Source: Ligilactobacillus animalis KCTC 3501 = DSM 20602
Lineage (GTDB): Bacteria; Bacillota; Bacilli; Lactobacillales; Lactobacillaceae
Assembly: GCF_001434535.1 (NCBI RefSeq)
Contig: NZ_AYYW01000057.1
Span: 211,225 to 275,224, forward strand
Reading direction: 5' to 3'
DNA length: 64,000 nt
In this document: one piece after another, positions 33,150 through 43,323 of the stretch
How positions within the stretch are numbered: position 1 is the stretch's first letter
Layout of the letters: each line of letters starts with the position of its first letter
Program-made: the position numbers and the translations under genes
The notes under the pieces: generated by a model
What the model saw: the letters and a program-made list of their open reading frames with translations, nothing else
The model's database searches: none
Told to the model about the DNA's origin: nothing

Positions 33150-33426
33150 TATCGTCAGTGTCACAGAAACGCTAGAATATAAAAATATAGCCATTTCAAA
33201 TCAATACAAATCGGATCAAACTAAAACCGCTGCCGGAATGCGCAACCTAGTATCATCGCATATTTTTAGGCATACGCATATTTCCAAACTCGCAGAGCTA
33301 GGTGTGCCACTATATGTGATCTAGAATCGTGTTGGTCATGAATCAAGCAAAATAACACAGACGATTTATCTTCATGTCACAGAACAGGCTAAGAAACAAT
33401 TGAATTCAAAATTGGACGAGCTTTAA
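33150..33426 (+). pseudogene. Tyrosine recombinase (integrase) remnant
   Basis: The plus-strand frame reads SSHIFRHTHISKLAELGVPLYVI, a stop, then NRVGHESSKITQTIYLHVTEQAKKQL. It contains the catalytic HxxR (HIFRH) and the tyrosine region (TIYLHV) of phage/ICE integrases. A TAG interrupts it at about 33322. Upstream, TLEYKNI...KTAAGMRN is joined too early to the HxxR box, which indicates an internal deletion. It is non-functional. Confidence 0.8.
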
Positions 33427-33499
33427 AAAAGTTTTCTCCCATTTGTCCCCCCAAAGGGTATTTTTTTAGATCAAATTAGCCTCATCTAATTTTTTGCAA

Positions 33500-33531
33500 A
33501 TAAAAAAACCCTTGAAAACTCAAGGGTTTCG
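33500..33531 (-). terminator. rplS terminator
   Basis: On the minus strand AAACCCTTGAG-TTT-TCAAGGGTTT is followed by TTTT, 10 nt after the rplS stop. Confidence 0.9.
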
Positions 33532-33540
33532 ACGTTTTTA

Positions 33541-33894
33541 TTAACGGCGGCGTTCTGGGATACGAGCAGCCTTACCTTGTAATGCACGTAAGTAGTACAA
33601 CTTAGCACGGCGTACACGACCGTAACGTACAACTTCGATCTTGTCAACACGTGGTGTGTGCAATGGGAATGTACGTTCAACACCTACACCATTACTGATT
33701 TTACGAACTGTGTAAGTTTCTGAGATACCTTCGCCACGACGTTTGATAACAACGCCTTCGAAGATTTGGATACGTTCACGCTTACCTTCAACGATACGAG
33801 CGTGAACACGCACTGTATCACCAGCGCGGAATTCTGGAATATCATTACGTAATTGAGATTCCGTAATCTTTTGGATCAATGGGTTTACTGACAT
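33541..33894 (-). CDS. rplS: 50S ribosomal protein L19
   Basis: The protein has 117 residues: [51 protein letters not shown]...[42 protein letters not shown] chose ATG at 33894 with AAGGAGA upstream; a longer frame has no SD. It has its own promoter and leader. Confidence 0.98.
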   Translation of the reverse strand: MSVNPLIQKITESQLRNDIPEFRAGDTVRVHARIVEGKRERIQIFEGVVIKRRGEGISETYTVRKISNGVGVERTFPLHTPRVDKIEVVRYGRVRRAKLYYLRALQGKAARIPERRR

Positions 33895-33970
33895 TATATA
33901 TGTTCTCCTTTTCCTCGACATTCATGTCCAGATACAGCGGAATATCGTTAATCGTCGGCAAATAGCCAAT
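33895..33970 (-). promoter_or_regulatory. rplS 5' leader (possible L19 leader element)
   Basis: The leader contains TTTGCCGACG...TTCCGCTG and a small hairpin, GACATGAATGTC (33928-33917), just before the AAGGAG SD. Firmicutes rplS genes commonly carry an autoregulatory L19 leader, and the position fits. I have not matched the full consensus. Confidence 0.45.
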
Positions 33971-33975
33971 AAATA

Positions 33976-34004
33976 TCTTAACATACTCAAAATTGAATGT
34001 AAAC
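33976..34004 (-). promoter_or_regulatory. rplS promoter
   Basis: TTTACA (34004-33999), a 17-nt spacer and TAAGAT (33981-33976) with a TGT extension form a strong promoter. It separates rplS from the GNAT-trmD genes upstream. Confidence 0.75.
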
Positions 34005-34011
34005 ATCAATT

Positions 34012-34575
34012 TTAAAAATTTGGTTTAGCTAATGGTGGTGCTGGCACTGGATGAGTCCCGATAAACTTTTCCATCCAAACCATATCATACCAAGTATCAA
34101 ATTTGTAGCCACAGCTATGGAAACGGCCGACCAGCCGATACCCTAAATGCTCATGAAAATGCATGCTGGCATAATCAACATGCTCTTGCTCCTCAGTCGC
34201 AGGAACACTGATACATGCGTTGATATTTTGGATCCCTTGTCGTTTAAGAGCTTTTTCTAACGCCTGATAGAGCTTTTTGCCAATGCCACCACCTCGACTA
34301 GCATGGTCCAAGTAGACTGTGACTTCAACGGCCCATTTGTACGCTTCTCGGTGATTGAAAGAAGCTGCATAAGCAAATCCAACTACGATATCATCTTTTA
34401 CCGCTACTAAATAAGGATACATCGCCGTAGTCTTTTCGATCCGTTCAGTAAATTCGGCTAAAGTCGGAACTTTATATTCAAACGTGATTGCTGTCTTTTC
34501 AACATAATAAGCATAGATCTGGCGCAAAGCCTCAGCATCAGCTTTTTGGACCGGTCTGATCACGACTTCACTCAT
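34012..34575 (-). CDS. GNAT family N-acetyltransferase (Pat-like)
   Basis: The protein has 187 residues: [43 protein letters not shown] then [35 protein letters not shown] (acetyl-CoA loop R-G-x-G-I-G-x) and [32 protein letters not shown]. This is the layout of phosphinothricin-type acetyltransferases. The natural substrate is unknown. I chose ATG at 34575, 9 nt after GAGG; it overlaps the trmD stop. Confidence 0.85.
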   Translation of the reverse strand: MSEVVIRPVQKADAEALRQIYAYYVEKTAITFEYKVPTLAEFTERIEKTTAMYPYLVAVKDDIVVGFAYAASFNHREAYKWAVEVTVYLDHASRGGGIGKKLYQALEKALKRQGIQNINACISVPATEEQEHVDYASMHFHEHLGYRLVGRFHSCGYKFDTWYDMVWMEKFIGTHPVPAPPLAKPNF

Positions 34576-35314
34576 CGTCATTTACCTCAAGTGTTTTAAA
34601 CTCCCGTAGCCATTTTTCCTCTTGAGCAGAAAGCTCGTAATTTTCTAGAAGGTCAGGCCGGCGCTCATAAGTCCGACGTAAAGCTTCCTTATTGCGCCAT
34701 TCCGCGATCTTTTGGTGGTTACCACTTGTTAGTACTTCAGGCACTTTCATTCCTCTAAAATCGGCTGGACGGGTGTATTGTGGATATTCAAGTAAGCCCA
34801 TCGAAAATGAATCACCTAAAGCCGACTCACGGTTACCCAAAACATCAGGCAATAAACGTACCGTCGCATCGATCACGACCATCGCACCTAATTCACCACC
34901 AGTCAAGACAAAATCCCCTAATGAGATCTCATCTGTCACGCGTTCTCTGATCCGTTCATCATAGCCTTCATAATGGCCACAAATAAAGGTCAAATGTTTT
35001 TCTTGCGATAATTCTTCGGCAACTTTTTGATCAAATTTACGTCCAGCTGGATCTAATAAGATGACTTTGCCTAAGCCATCATTTTTAGCAGCGATCGCAT
35101 CTAAAGCATCATAGATTGGTTGAGCTTGTAACAACATGCCAGCGCCACCTCCATAAGGTGTATCATCAACATGACGTTGCTTATTAGTCGTATAGTCACG
35201 AAAATCGGTCACTTCGACATCAAGGAGTTGCTTTTCGATCGCTTTGCCCACGATCGATTGCGTCAATGGTCCCTTGAACATTTCGGGAAATAAACTTAAA
35301 ATATCTATCTTCAT
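34568..35314 (-). CDS. trmD: tRNA (guanine-N1)-methyltransferase
   Basis: The enzyme makes m1G37 in tRNA. It has 248 residues with [91 protein letters not shown] (trefoil knot) and [28 protein letters not shown]. Its start directly abuts the rimM stop. Confidence 0.98.
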   Translation of the reverse strand: MKIDILSLFPEMFKGPLTQSIVGKAIEKQLLDVEVTDFRDYTTNKQRHVDDTPYGGGAGMLLQAQPIYDALDAIAAKNDGLGKVILLDPAGRKFDQKVAEELSQEKHLTFICGHYEGYDERIRERVTDEISLGDFVLTGGELGAMVVIDATVRLLPDVLGNRESALGDSFSMGLLEYPQYTRPADFRGMKVPEVLTSGNHQKIAEWRNKEALRRTYERRPDLLENYELSAQEEKWLREFKTLEVNDDE

Positions 35315-35830
35315 CTAGTCATCCAATCCCTCTAAGAGTTCAACATGTACTTTACCAGCAGCTAGATCGACATCTTTGATCACCTCATCGATCACTGGCA
35401 GTAAGAGATCATTTTTTTGTTTACGTTTGACGACCCAGACATCATTAGCACCAGGCGATAAGATCTCCTTGATCTCCCCAAGTGAGTTGCCATTTTCATC
35501 TACAACATCTAAACCGATGATCTGATGATAGTAATATGAACCATCTTCAAGTTCTTCTTGTTGATCAGCCGAAACCTTTAGATCATCACCCTTGAATTTT
35601 TCAACTAAATTGATGTTATCGTAGCCTTCAAACGCTAACATGATAAATTGCTTATGGCGGCGACTCTTTTGGATCGTTAATTCCGTTCCCGTGCTTGCAT
35701 TTTGCTTAAAAGCATATAATTTATTACCTGGCTTAAAACGCTCTTCTGGAAAATCAGTCGTTGCGATCACCTTGACTTCCCCACAGATCCCGTGAGTATT
35801 AACGATTTTCCCAACTTGATAAAATTCCAT
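35315..35830 (-). CDS. rimM: 16S rRNA processing protein RimM
   Basis: This 30S maturation factor has 171 residues: N-terminal VGKIVNTHGICGEVKVIATTDFPEERF, then the PRC-barrel GSYYYHQIIGLDVVDENGNSLGEIKEILSPGANDVWVVK and the ending LLPVIDEVIKDVDLAAGKVHVELLEGL. It lies between khpA and trmD. A terminator-like hairpin lies 27 nt before its start. Confidence 0.96.
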   Translation of the reverse strand: MEFYQVGKIVNTHGICGEVKVIATTDFPEERFKPGNKLYAFKQNASTGTELTIQKSRRHKQFIMLAFEGYDNINLVEKFKGDDLKVSADQQEELEDGSYYYHQIIGLDVVDENGNSLGEIKEILSPGANDVWVVKRKQKNDLLLPVIDEVIKDVDLAAGKVHVELLEGLDD

Positions 35831-35856
35831 TTAAAACCCTCCTCGTATTTGCTATT

Positions 35857-35896
35857 AAAAAAACCTCTGAAGAAACTAGGTTTCAGACAGAGGTTT
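35857..35896 (-). terminator. Intrinsic terminator/attenuator between khpA and rimM
   Basis: On the minus strand AAACCTCTG pairs with CAGAGGTTT and encloses GAAAC/GTTTC. A seven-T tract follows. Only about 27 nt separate the T tract from the rimM start and no promoter fits there, so rimM-trmD must rely on readthrough. Confidence 0.8.
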
Positions 35897-35898
35897 GA

Positions 35899-36147
35899 TT
35901 AATCATCTACAATATTTAAACGAACACGCAAAGGTCCGTCAATACGAATGCTATAAACGATAGTCCGGATCGCTTGAGCTACCCGACCATGTTTTCCAAT
36001 CACACGCCCGACATCTTCAGGCGCTACAGATAAGTTAAAATTCAGAAAATGTGCATCCTGGGCAGTTGTAATCGCAATCGCCTCAGGTTCAGACACCAAT
36101 GGTTTGACAATCGATAAGATCAATTGTTTCACATCTGCTTCTGTCAT
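35899..36147 (-). CDS. khpA: KH-domain RNA-binding protein KhpA
   Basis: The protein has 82 residues and a single KH domain with VGRVIGKHGRVAQAIRTIVYSI (GxxG loop G-K-H-G). It is encoded between rpsP and rimM as in other Firmicutes, where it partners with KhpB in RNA binding and cell-size control. Confidence 0.93.
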   Translation of the reverse strand: MTEADVKQLILSIVKPLVSEPEAIAITTAQDAHFLNFNLSVAPEDVGRVIGKHGRVAQAIRTIVYSIRIDGPLRVRLNIVDD

Positions 36148-36157
36148 TTACCTAACC

Positions 36158-36433
36158 TTATTTCTTGGAGTACTTAGCTTCGTGGAATTTCTTCATAACG
36201 CCTTCTTTTGAAAGGATGTTACGAACTGTATCTGATGGTTGAGCACCGTTATTCAACCAGCCCATGATAGCTTCTTCTTTAAGTGTAACTTGTTCTGGTT
36301 GTGTCAATGGGTTGTATGTACCCACTGTTTCGATGAAACGGCCATCACGTGGAGAACGTGAATCTGCTACAACGATACGATAGAATGGGCGCTTCTTAGA
36401 ACCCATACGCTTTAAACGAATTTTTACTGACAT
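36158..36433 (-). CDS. rpsP: 30S ribosomal protein S16
   Basis: The protein has 91 residues: [41 protein letters not shown]...[26 protein letters not shown]. The SD is AGGAGGTG. It is the first gene after a strong promoter, followed by khpA after 10 nt. Confidence 0.98.
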   Translation of the reverse strand: MSVKIRLKRMGSKKRPFYRIVVADSRSPRDGRFIETVGTYNPLTQPEQVTLKEEAIMGWLNNGAQPSDTVRNILSKEGVMKKFHEAKYSKK

Positions 36434-36468
36434 GCATTACACCTCCTAATATCTTATCAACGATAAAT

Positions 36469-36497
36469 AATATACCAGTAATTTGGTCTGCTGTAAA
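36469..36497 (-). promoter_or_regulatory. rpsP operon promoter
   Basis: TTTACA (36497-36492), a 17-nt spacer and TATATT (36474-36469) with a TGG extension. It separates the rpsP-khpA-rimM-trmD transcript from ffh. Confidence 0.8.
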
Positions 36498-36559
36498 GGG
36501 AAAATTCTTGACAGTTATAAAAAATTTTTCTAATTTAATGAAAAACCTTGATTTACCGC

Positions 36560-37987
36560 CTATTTGCGCCGCTTACGCAAACGTTGTAATTTACGTTTTT
36601 TATTTTTACGTACCATGCGATTCATGGACATCTTAGCTAATTTACCACTGATACCATCACCTAAGAGACCTTCCATCCCACTGAAATTCCCCTTAGACAT
36701 CTTTTGCATCATATCACGCATTTGTTTAAATTGCTTGATCATTCGGTTCACTTCTTGGATCGGACGTCCTGAACCAGCTGCGATCCGGCGTCTGCGACTT
36801 GGATTCAAAAGATCTGGATCTTCCCGTTCTTGTGGTGTCATTGAGTAAACGATCGCCTTGGTATGCTCCATATCTTTAGGATCGACCTTAATATTTTTTA
36901 GGGCTGGATTATTGGCCATCCCTGGGATCATCTTCATGATATCTTCGATCGGTCCCATATTTTGAACTTGTTCTAATTGATCTAAAAAGTCATTGAAATC
37001 AAAGCTGTTTTCCCGCATTTTATCGGCGAGTTCTTCGGCTTTTTTCTCATCAAAGTCCTTTTGAGCTTTTTCGATCAATGTGAGCATATCACCCATCCCT
37101 AAGATACGTGATGCCATTCGATCAGGGTAAAAGACGTCTAAGGCCGTCATTTTTTCACCTTGCCCGATAAATTTGATCGGTTTACCTGTCACCGCACGGA
37201 TCGAAAGCGCAGCCCCACCACGAGTATCGCCATCTAATTTCGTTAAGACGACCCCCGTTACATCCAATTGATCGTTAAAACCTTGGGCGACTTCCACGGC
37301 ATTTTGCCCGGTCATCGCATCAACTGTCAGCAAGATCTCATTTGGTTGGGCCAATTCTTTGATATTGACTAACTCATCCATCAATCGTTCATCGATCTGT
37401 AAACGACCAGCCGTATCGATGATCACATAGTCATTTTTCTTTTCCTTGGCTAGTTCCATCCCTTGCTTAACGATCTGAACGGGATCGACATCGGTTCCCA
37501 TTTCAAAGACTGGGACATCTAATTCACGCCCAATCGTCTTCAATTGGTCGACCGCAGCTGGGCGATAAACGTCAGCCGCGATCATCAATGGACGTGCATT
37601 TTGTTCGTCTTTTAGGCGCTTAGCCATTTTCCCTGCTGTTGTTGTTTTACCGGCACCTTGTAGCCCGACCATCATAATGACTGTCGGGATCTTAGGTGAC
37701 TTATTCAATGGTGTGGCTTCTTCCCCCATCACCTTGACTAATTCTTCATTAACGATCTTGACGATCTGTTGTGCTGGCGTCAAGCTTTCTAGCACCTCAG
37801 CACCTACAGCTCGAGTACGCACGGTCTTCACAAAGTCTTTGACTACTTTAAAGTTAACGTCAGATTCCAACAAGGCTAAACGGATCTCGCGCATTACCTC
37901 TTTGACGTCGGATTCGCTGACCTTACCCTTACGCCGTAATTTTCCGATCGCATTTTGGAGACGTTCTGTTAATCCTTCAAATGCCAT
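36560..37987 (-). CDS. ffh: Signal recognition particle protein Ffh
   Basis: This SRP54 GTPase has 475 residues: N domain, G1 MVGLQGAGKTTTAGKMAKRLK, DVYRPAAVDQLKTIG, DTAGRLQIDERLMDEL, TKLDGDTRGGAALSI, then the Met-rich M domain (MKMIPGMANNPALKN, SRRRRIAAGSGRPIQEVNRMIKQFKQMRDMMQKM) with a basic tail. It binds 4.5S RNA and signal peptides. It is 15 nt downstream of ylxM. Confidence 0.98.
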   Translation of the reverse strand: MAFEGLTERLQNAIGKLRRKGKVSESDVKEVMREIRLALLESDVNFKVVKDFVKTVRTRAVGAEVLESLTPAQQIVKIVNEELVKVMGEEATPLNKSPKIPTVIMMVGLQGAGKTTTAGKMAKRLKDEQNARPLMIAADVYRPAAVDQLKTIGRELDVPVFEMGTDVDPVQIVKQGMELAKEKKNDYVIIDTAGRLQIDERLMDELVNIKELAQPNEILLTVDAMTGQNAVEVAQGFNDQLDVTGVVLTKLDGDTRGGAALSIRAVTGKPIKFIGQGEKMTALDVFYPDRMASRILGMGDMLTLIEKAQKDFDEKKAEELADKMRENSFDFNDFLDQLEQVQNMGPIEDIMKMIPGMANNPALKNIKVDPKDMEHTKAIVYSMTPQEREDPDLLNPSRRRRIAAGSGRPIQEVNRMIKQFKQMRDMMQKMSKGNFSGMEGLLGDGISGKLAKMSMNRMVRKNKKRKLQRLRKRRK

Positions 37988-38002
37988 TTAGTGCACCAAC
38001 TT

Positions 38003-38344
38003 TCATTTTTCTTCTAAAATTTCTAATTTTTCGACCAATGCTAATAATTTCTCATCGGTCGGATATTTTTCAGTCACATAAGCTAAAAGTTCATCCGTTT
38101 TTTCGCTTTGTTGTAAAAAATCACGATACAGATGCAGTTTCTGCTCATATTCTTCTAAAATTTTTTCGGTCCGCTTGATGTTATCATAGACTGCTTGCCG
38201 TGAAACTTCATAGTTTTCGGCGATCTCACCTAACGAAAAATCGTCCCGGTAATATAAAGCAATGTAATTCATCTGCTTTTTAGTCAGCAAAGGCTCATAG
38301 AATTCAAACAAAGCATTTATCCGATTGGTTTTTTCAATTGCCAT
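38003..38344 (-). CDS. ylxM: YlxM-family SRP-associated HTH protein
   Basis: The protein has 113 residues: [61 protein letters not shown], a sigma-70 region 4-like helix-turn-helix typical of YlxM/p13. It is located between ftsY and ffh as in Bacillus and streptococci, where it modulates SRP activity. Confidence 0.94.
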   Translation of the reverse strand: MAIEKTNRINALFEFYEPLLTKKQMNYIALYYRDDFSLGEIAENYEVSRQAVYDNIKRTEKILEEYEQKLHLYRDFLQQSEKTDELLAYVTEKYPTDEKLLALVEKLEILEEK

Positions 38345-38353
38345 TTTCTTACC

Positions 38354-39697
38354 TTAATCTTTCTTAGGTGTAACTAGGCCTTTGAATAAGCCATAGACAA
38401 ATTCTTCAGGTGAAAAGTCGCGGAGATCGTCCATTTTTTCGCCTAGACCAACTAATTTCACTGGTAAATGAAGTTCATTTCTGATCGCTAACACGATCCC
38501 CCCACGTGCAGTCCCATCTAACTTAGTCAAGACGATCCCGGTAACGTCGGTAACTTCTTTAAATTGTTTAGCTTGCGTCAAGGCATTTTGACCTGTTGTA
38601 GCATCTAAAGCCAATAATACTTCTTGCGGTGCTTCGGGCAATTCACGCGTAATGACACGCTTGATCTTATCCAACTCGTTCATCAAGTTGACTTTATTTT
38701 GCAAACGTCCAGCTGTATCGACCAATAAGATATCATAGTTTTCTTTTTTAGCCTTGATCACAGCATCGTAAACAACAGCTGCTGGATCGCTTTTTTCTGG
38801 CTTAGTAACTACATCGACTCCAACACGTCGGCCCCATTCAGCTAGCTGCTCGATCGCACCTGCTCGGAAAGTATCACCCGCGGCTAACAACACTTTTTTA
38901 CCAGCTTGTTGGTAACGGTGAGCTAATTTACCGATCGTTGTCGTTTTACCTACACCATTGACCCCAACAAATAAGAACACGGTCGGTTCATCTGGGTCCT
39001 TAGCAAAATGTAAACTATTGTCTTCATCAACGCCTTCACTTTCATAGATGTCGACTAAACGCTCGATGATCGCATCAGAGACATCGGAGCGACTTTTAGC
39101 ATTACGCAATTTTACTTCATCTTGCAATTCATCACTGATTTTCATCGCCGTCTCAAAGCCAACGTCAGCTTCGATCAAAGTTTCTTCGAGTTCTTCAAAG
39201 AAATCCTCATCTACTCGTCTAAAATTAGCCAATAAAGCATTTAATTTAGCACCAAATCCCTTACGCGACTTAGCCAAACCTTTGTCATAACGCACGGTTT
39301 CAGAAGGTGTCGTCTCTGTTTCAGGTTCCTTAGGTGCCACTTTAGTTTCTTCTAACTCAGCACTTTGTTGTTCTAATGACTCTTCTTCGACTTCTTCTTC
39401 ATTTTCTGATATTACTTCAATTTCTTTTGTGACTTCTACTTCTTCTGGTGTTTCGACCACTTCTTCAGTCACTTCAGTTTCCTTATCGACTGGTTCAGTC
39501 GCTTTTGCTTCATCAGTTTTTGTTTCTGTTACTTCAGACTGATCTTCTTCTGGTGTAACAGTTGTCGTTTCATCAGTCGCAGTTTCCTCAGGTTCTGAGC
39601 TTTCTTCTTCTGAGGTCGAAACAATTTCGTCTTCTTTTTTTGGCTCTTCTTCAGGTTCACCCGAAAAGGCTCGTCTTAATCGATCAAAAAGGCCCAT
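38354..39697 (-). CDS. ftsY: Signal recognition particle receptor FtsY
   Basis: The SRP receptor GTPase has 447 residues. After MGLFDRLRRAFSG comes an unusually long Glu/Thr-rich acidic region (about residues 15-135) that probably helps membrane association. The NG domain follows, with LFVGVNGVGKTTTIGKLAHRYQ, GDTFRAGAIEQLAEWG, DTAGRLQNKVNLMNEL and TKLDGTARGGIVLAI. I chose the second ATG (39697), 6 nt after GAGGG; the first ATG abuts that SD. Confidence 0.96.
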   Translation of the reverse strand: MGLFDRLRRAFSGEPEEEPKKEDEIVSTSEEESSEPEETATDETTTVTPEEDQSEVTETKTDEAKATEPVDKETEVTEEVVETPEEVEVTKEIEVISENEEEVEEESLEQQSAELEETKVAPKEPETETTPSETVRYDKGLAKSRKGFGAKLNALLANFRRVDEDFFEELEETLIEADVGFETAMKISDELQDEVKLRNAKSRSDVSDAIIERLVDIYESEGVDEDNSLHFAKDPDEPTVFLFVGVNGVGKTTTIGKLAHRYQQAGKKVLLAAGDTFRAGAIEQLAEWGRRVGVDVVTKPEKSDPAAVVYDAVIKAKKENYDILLVDTAGRLQNKVNLMNELDKIKRVITRELPEAPQEVLLALDATTGQNALTQAKQFKEVTDVTGIVLTKLDGTARGGIVLAIRNELHLPVKLVGLGEKMDDLRDFSPEEFVYGLFKGLVTPKKD

Positions 39698-39758
39698 GCC
39701 CATCCCTCATTTCTTATTTTGTTTTATTTTATCAAATTCATTTGCATTTTCCAAAACA

Positions 39759-42700
39759 CTATGCTAATTCATCCAACGATACCGAGACCATCTTTGAGAC
39801 CCCAGATTCTTGCATCGTGACCCCATATAAGACATCGGCGTTCATCATCGTCCCTTTACGGTGGGTGATCACGATAAATTGCGTCTGGGCATTGAACCGT
39901 TGGAGATAGCGTGAATAACGGATAACATTAGCATCATCCAAAGCAGCTTCAGCCTCATCCAAAACTACAAAAGGTACTGGGCGGACCTTTAAGATCGCAA
40001 ACAATAATACGATCGCAGTCAAAGCCCGTTCCCCACCTGAAAGTAGATTTAAATGCTGGAATTTCTTACCTGGTGGCTGAGCCATGATCTCGACACCAGT
40101 GGTCAAGAGATCGGCTGGATCAGTCAAACTAAGTAGCGCCTTTCCTCCTTCAAAGACCTGCGGAAAGATCTCAGAAAAGGCAGCTGCAACTTCATCAAAA
40201 GCTTGTTTAAAACGACTTTTGGCTTCAGTATCCATTTCATCCATACTTTGGACTAATTGCGCTTTTGCCTCTAACAGATCGGCTTGTTGTTGCGTCAAGA
40301 ATTCATAACGCGTATTGATCCGTTCAAATTCACTGATCGCCCCTAAATTGACTTCACCTAGCTCTTCGATCCCTAATTTCAAAAGATGGACTTTATTTTT
40401 GACAAATTCTAGATCTGTTGCTTGGTTTTCTTGTTTAGCCATTTCATAACTCAAGCCATAGTTTTGAGCTAATTCATCTAGATCACGTGCTAGATCTGCT
40501 TTGCAACTCCCCAGTTGTGCCTTGATCTCGCTCTTTTCATCCAGGCTAGCCTGACGCAATTCATTTGCCCGTTTCAATTCTTGTTGGGCATTTTTAAGGC
40601 GTACCGCTAGATCTTGACGTTTTTGTTTTTGATCTGCGATCGCTTGCTCAAGCTCTTCATAACGCTGTTCGACATCTTGGCGTTTAGCTTCGATATCGGT
40701 GTCGCGCACCTGATTTTGTTTTTGATTTTCTTTGATCTCAGTGATCTTAGCTTGTACTTTAGTGATCCGGGCATGTGTTTGGTCTAATTGCACTTGGCTT
40801 TCTTTGACTTGAACTTGTAGCAACTGCGCTCTTTCTTTGGCGATCGCTTCTTTTTGCTTGAGTTCATTTAAAGACTCTTGCTGTTTTGCTTGTGTCGCAC
40901 TGGTATCTTTTTGTAAAGCGACTCGCAATTTGATCTCATTTTGCTTGGCTTCGATATCTTTTGCCAACGTTGCCTGTTGCTCGACCAAAGCTTGACGTTT
41001 ACTTTCATACTGACTTTGATCAGCCTCACTCATGCTAGCTATTACTTCTAACTGTTCAACTTGCTTAGCTTGATGTTCGACTTCAAGCTCACAGCGTTCC
41101 AAAGCCTTGAGTGCTTGTTGTTGTTCTTCTAATGCCTGTTGTTCACTTGGCTTCATTTCTTCTAGCTCTTGGACTAGTTGTTCAACTTTTTCTTTAGTCT
41201 GGCCACCTTCAAATTCGATCTGCGATAGTTTTTGTTCCATCACAGTAATATCAGCTGCCAGTTTTTCAACTTGTTGCTGTTGTTCTAACAGACCAGTTCG
41301 TTGCTTTCTATCTTGTCCCCCAGTCATCGAGCCGCCAGCATTGATAACTTCACCCGCTAAAGTTACGATCTTGACACTATAATTGAGCTTTACAGCAAGC
41401 TTAGTAGCTGCATCTAGGTCTTGGGCGATCACGATCGCTCCTAATAAATGTTCGACAACAGGTTTATCCAAAGGATCGTACTGGACCAGATCTTTGGCCA
41501 GCCCGACAACACCTGCTTGTTGCTTGACCGTCTGTAAGTGACCTTGGGCTAAAAAGCGTGGTTTGACAGTCGTACGGGGCAAGAATGTCGCCCGCCCAGC
41601 TTTTTGCTTCGTCAGATAATTGATTGCCGCTTTTGCACTTTTATCATCGGTCACGATCACATTTTGTAATTGTGCACCTAATGCCACATCGATTGCTTTA
41701 GCTACTTTAGCTGGGACCTTAAGCCGTTGAGCTACCGAACCTACTACACCAGTCAGATCTGCTTGTAAGATCGCTTTGACCCCGTGATAATAGCCGGCAT
41801 AATTAGCTGCAATATTTTGCAGTGATTCATGCTGCGCACGCGCCTTTTGCAAGATCTCACTTGCCTTGAGCCAGCGTCTTTGTTGGTCTTCGCGCAAACG
41901 CTGAGCGGTCGTTTGTTGTGTTTGAAGTTCGTTCACTGTTGCTTGAAGTTTAGCATGAGCCGCTTTAGCTTCAGCCGCTTGTTTACTTGCCTTTGCCTGT
42001 TTTTCTTTGAGCGTGGCCAACTGTTCTTTAGCACTTGTGATCCGCTTTTTGTCAGCTTGCTTTTGATCTGAATTGCGTTTGTTTTCCTGTTCTAAATAGG
42101 CTAATTCATTTTTAGCCGAAACTTGTGCCTGCATCAGATCGATCAGGTCTTGCCGTAGCTTTTCGATCTGATCAGCCAAAGTCTCAGGATCATCGACTAA
42201 TGCCGCCTGGATATCCTGGATCTGCTTAGTATACTTATCTTGTAAGGAAGCTGCTTTGGCTTGCTGTGTTGTCAGATCATCAACTTGTGCTTGTAATTGC
42301 GCAACCAAACTTTCATCGCGCTTGATATTTTCATTGAACTCAGCGAGGCGTTCTTTAAAGAGATCATCATCATGCTTTGAGATATCTTGACGTCCGATCA
42401 GCTTCTCACGTTGTCCCGTCAAAAGGTTGAATTCTCTTTGATCTTCATCTAATTTTGCTTCTAATTTTGCTTGCTTATCGGCTAATTGTTGCGATTTTTG
42501 CTCTTGGAGCTCAGCGTACTTCGTGTGAGTCGCTAGCAATTTTTCGATCTCAGAAAGTTTTGTTTCGATCTGTGCTTTAGTTTTGGCACGTTGCTCGATC
42601 TCTAAGACTAGCCGACTTTTTTCATAATGATCAAACTCTTCTTTTTGAGCCACATAGTCCTTAGCAATACTTGCTTGTTCTTTTAGTGGTTCTCTTTGTT

Positions 42701-43298
42701 GCCGTAATTCAGTAATAATATCTGCTACCCGATCTAGGTGATCTGTAGTTTCAGCTAGCTCTTGTTGCGCTTTTTGCTTTTCTTTTTTGTACTTGACCAC
42801 ACCGGCGACTTCTTCGATCAAGACACGCCGATCTTGGGGTTTACTGTTAAAGATCGCTTCAACTTTCCCCTGTGAGATGATCGAAAATGATTCCCGACCC
42901 AGGCCAGTATCCATGAACAATTCTACAATGTCACGCAAACGGACTTTAGCATTATTGATCAAAAAATCACTGTCACCATTTCGGTAGATCTTACGCGAGA
43001 TCACAACTTGATCGGCATTTAGATCTAAAAAATGGTCTGAGTTATCAAATTCTAATTCAACTTCGGCATGATTTAGCGGAGCCCTTGTTTGAGAACCAGC
43101 AAAAATAACATCTGGCATTTTTCCCCCGCGTAAGCTCTTAGCGGATTGCTCCCCTAAAGCCCAACGTAAAGCTTCGATGATGTTACTTTTACCACTCCCA
43201 TTGGGCCCAACGATCCCAGTCATACCATCTTGAAATTCGATCTTGGTCTTGTCAGCAAAGGATTTAAATCCGTTTAGAGTCAACGACTTTAACTTCAT
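39759..43298 (-). CDS. smc: Chromosome segregation protein SMC
   Basis: The condensin ATPase has 1179 residues. Walker A is [24 protein letters not shown] near residue 30. Two long coiled coils flank a hinge (about 500-680, with [16 protein letters not shown] [16 protein letters not shown] and NAGGSMTGG). The C-terminal head has [22 protein letters not shown] and [16 protein letters not shown]. It lies between rnc and ftsY as in Bacillus. Confidence 0.98.
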   Translation of the reverse strand: MKLKSLTLNGFKSFADKTKIEFQDGMTGIVGPNGSGKSNIIEALRWALGEQSAKSLRGGKMPDVIFAGSQTRAPLNHAEVELEFDNSDHFLDLNADQVVISRKIYRNGDSDFLINNAKVRLRDIVELFMDTGLGRESFSIISQGKVEAIFNSKPQDRRVLIEEVAGVVKYKKEKQKAQQELAETTDHLDRVADIITELRQQREPLKEQASIAKDYVAQKEEFDHYEKSRLVLEIEQRAKTKAQIETKLSEIEKLLATHTKYAELQEQKSQQLADKQAKLEAKLDEDQREFNLLTGQREKLIGRQDISKHDDDLFKERLAEFNENIKRDESLVAQLQAQVDDLTTQQAKAASLQDKYTKQIQDIQAALVDDPETLADQIEKLRQDLIDLMQAQVSAKNELAYLEQENKRNSDQKQADKKRITSAKEQLATLKEKQAKASKQAAEAKAAHAKLQATVNELQTQQTTAQRLREDQQRRWLKASEILQKARAQHESLQNIAANYAGYYHGVKAILQADLTGVVGSVAQRLKVPAKVAKAIDVALGAQLQNVIVTDDKSAKAAINYLTKQKAGRATFLPRTTVKPRFLAQGHLQTVKQQAGVVGLAKDLVQYDPLDKPVVEHLLGAIVIAQDLDAATKLAVKLNYSVKIVTLAGEVINAGGSMTGGQDRKQRTGLLEQQQQVEKLAADITVMEQKLSQIEFEGGQTKEKVEQLVQELEEMKPSEQQALEEQQQALKALERCELEVEHQAKQVEQLEVIASMSEADQSQYESKRQALVEQQATLAKDIEAKQNEIKLRVALQKDTSATQAKQQESLNELKQKEAIAKERAQLLQVQVKESQVQLDQTHARITKVQAKITEIKENQKQNQVRDTDIEAKRQDVEQRYEELEQAIADQKQKRQDLAVRLKNAQQELKRANELRQASLDEKSEIKAQLGSCKADLARDLDELAQNYGLSYEMAKQENQATDLEFVKNKVHLLKLGIEELGEVNLGAISEFERINTRYEFLTQQQADLLEAKAQLVQSMDEMDTEAKSRFKQAFDEVAAAFSEIFPQVFEGGKALLSLTDPADLLTTGVEIMAQPPGKKFQHLNLLSGGERALTAIVLLFAILKVRPVPFVVLDEAEAALDDANVIRYSRYLQRFNAQTQFIVITHRKGTMMNADVLYGVTMQESGVSKMVSVSLDELA

Positions 43299-43323
43299 GC
43301 TGAATTTCTTCCCTTCAAATAAA

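Larger units (their letters stand above)
30281..33480. other. Degenerate accessory island (toxin/immunity and integrase remnants)
   Basis: This 3.2-kb stretch is more A/T-rich than its flanks. It has few GATC sites (about 8 against roughly 12-23 per kb in nearby core genes) and holds only small, partly duplicated or broken reading frames plus an integrase remnant. It separates the HD/pheST region from the rplS block. Individual genes are listed separately. Confidence 0.7.

Noticed and set aside
33012..33194. 60-codon minus-strand frame next to the integrase remnant
   Set aside because: It runs antisense through the integrase fragment and has no SD or recognisable sequence.
30000..33500. CRISPR array or intact prophage in the accessory island
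   Set aside because: Repeats are two copies of a gene module, not short spaced repeats, and the only phage-like gene is a broken integrase fragment.
41107..41382. Cys/Ser-rich plus-strand frame opposite smc
   Set aside because: The Cys/Ser richness arises from the coiled-coil codons read in antisense.
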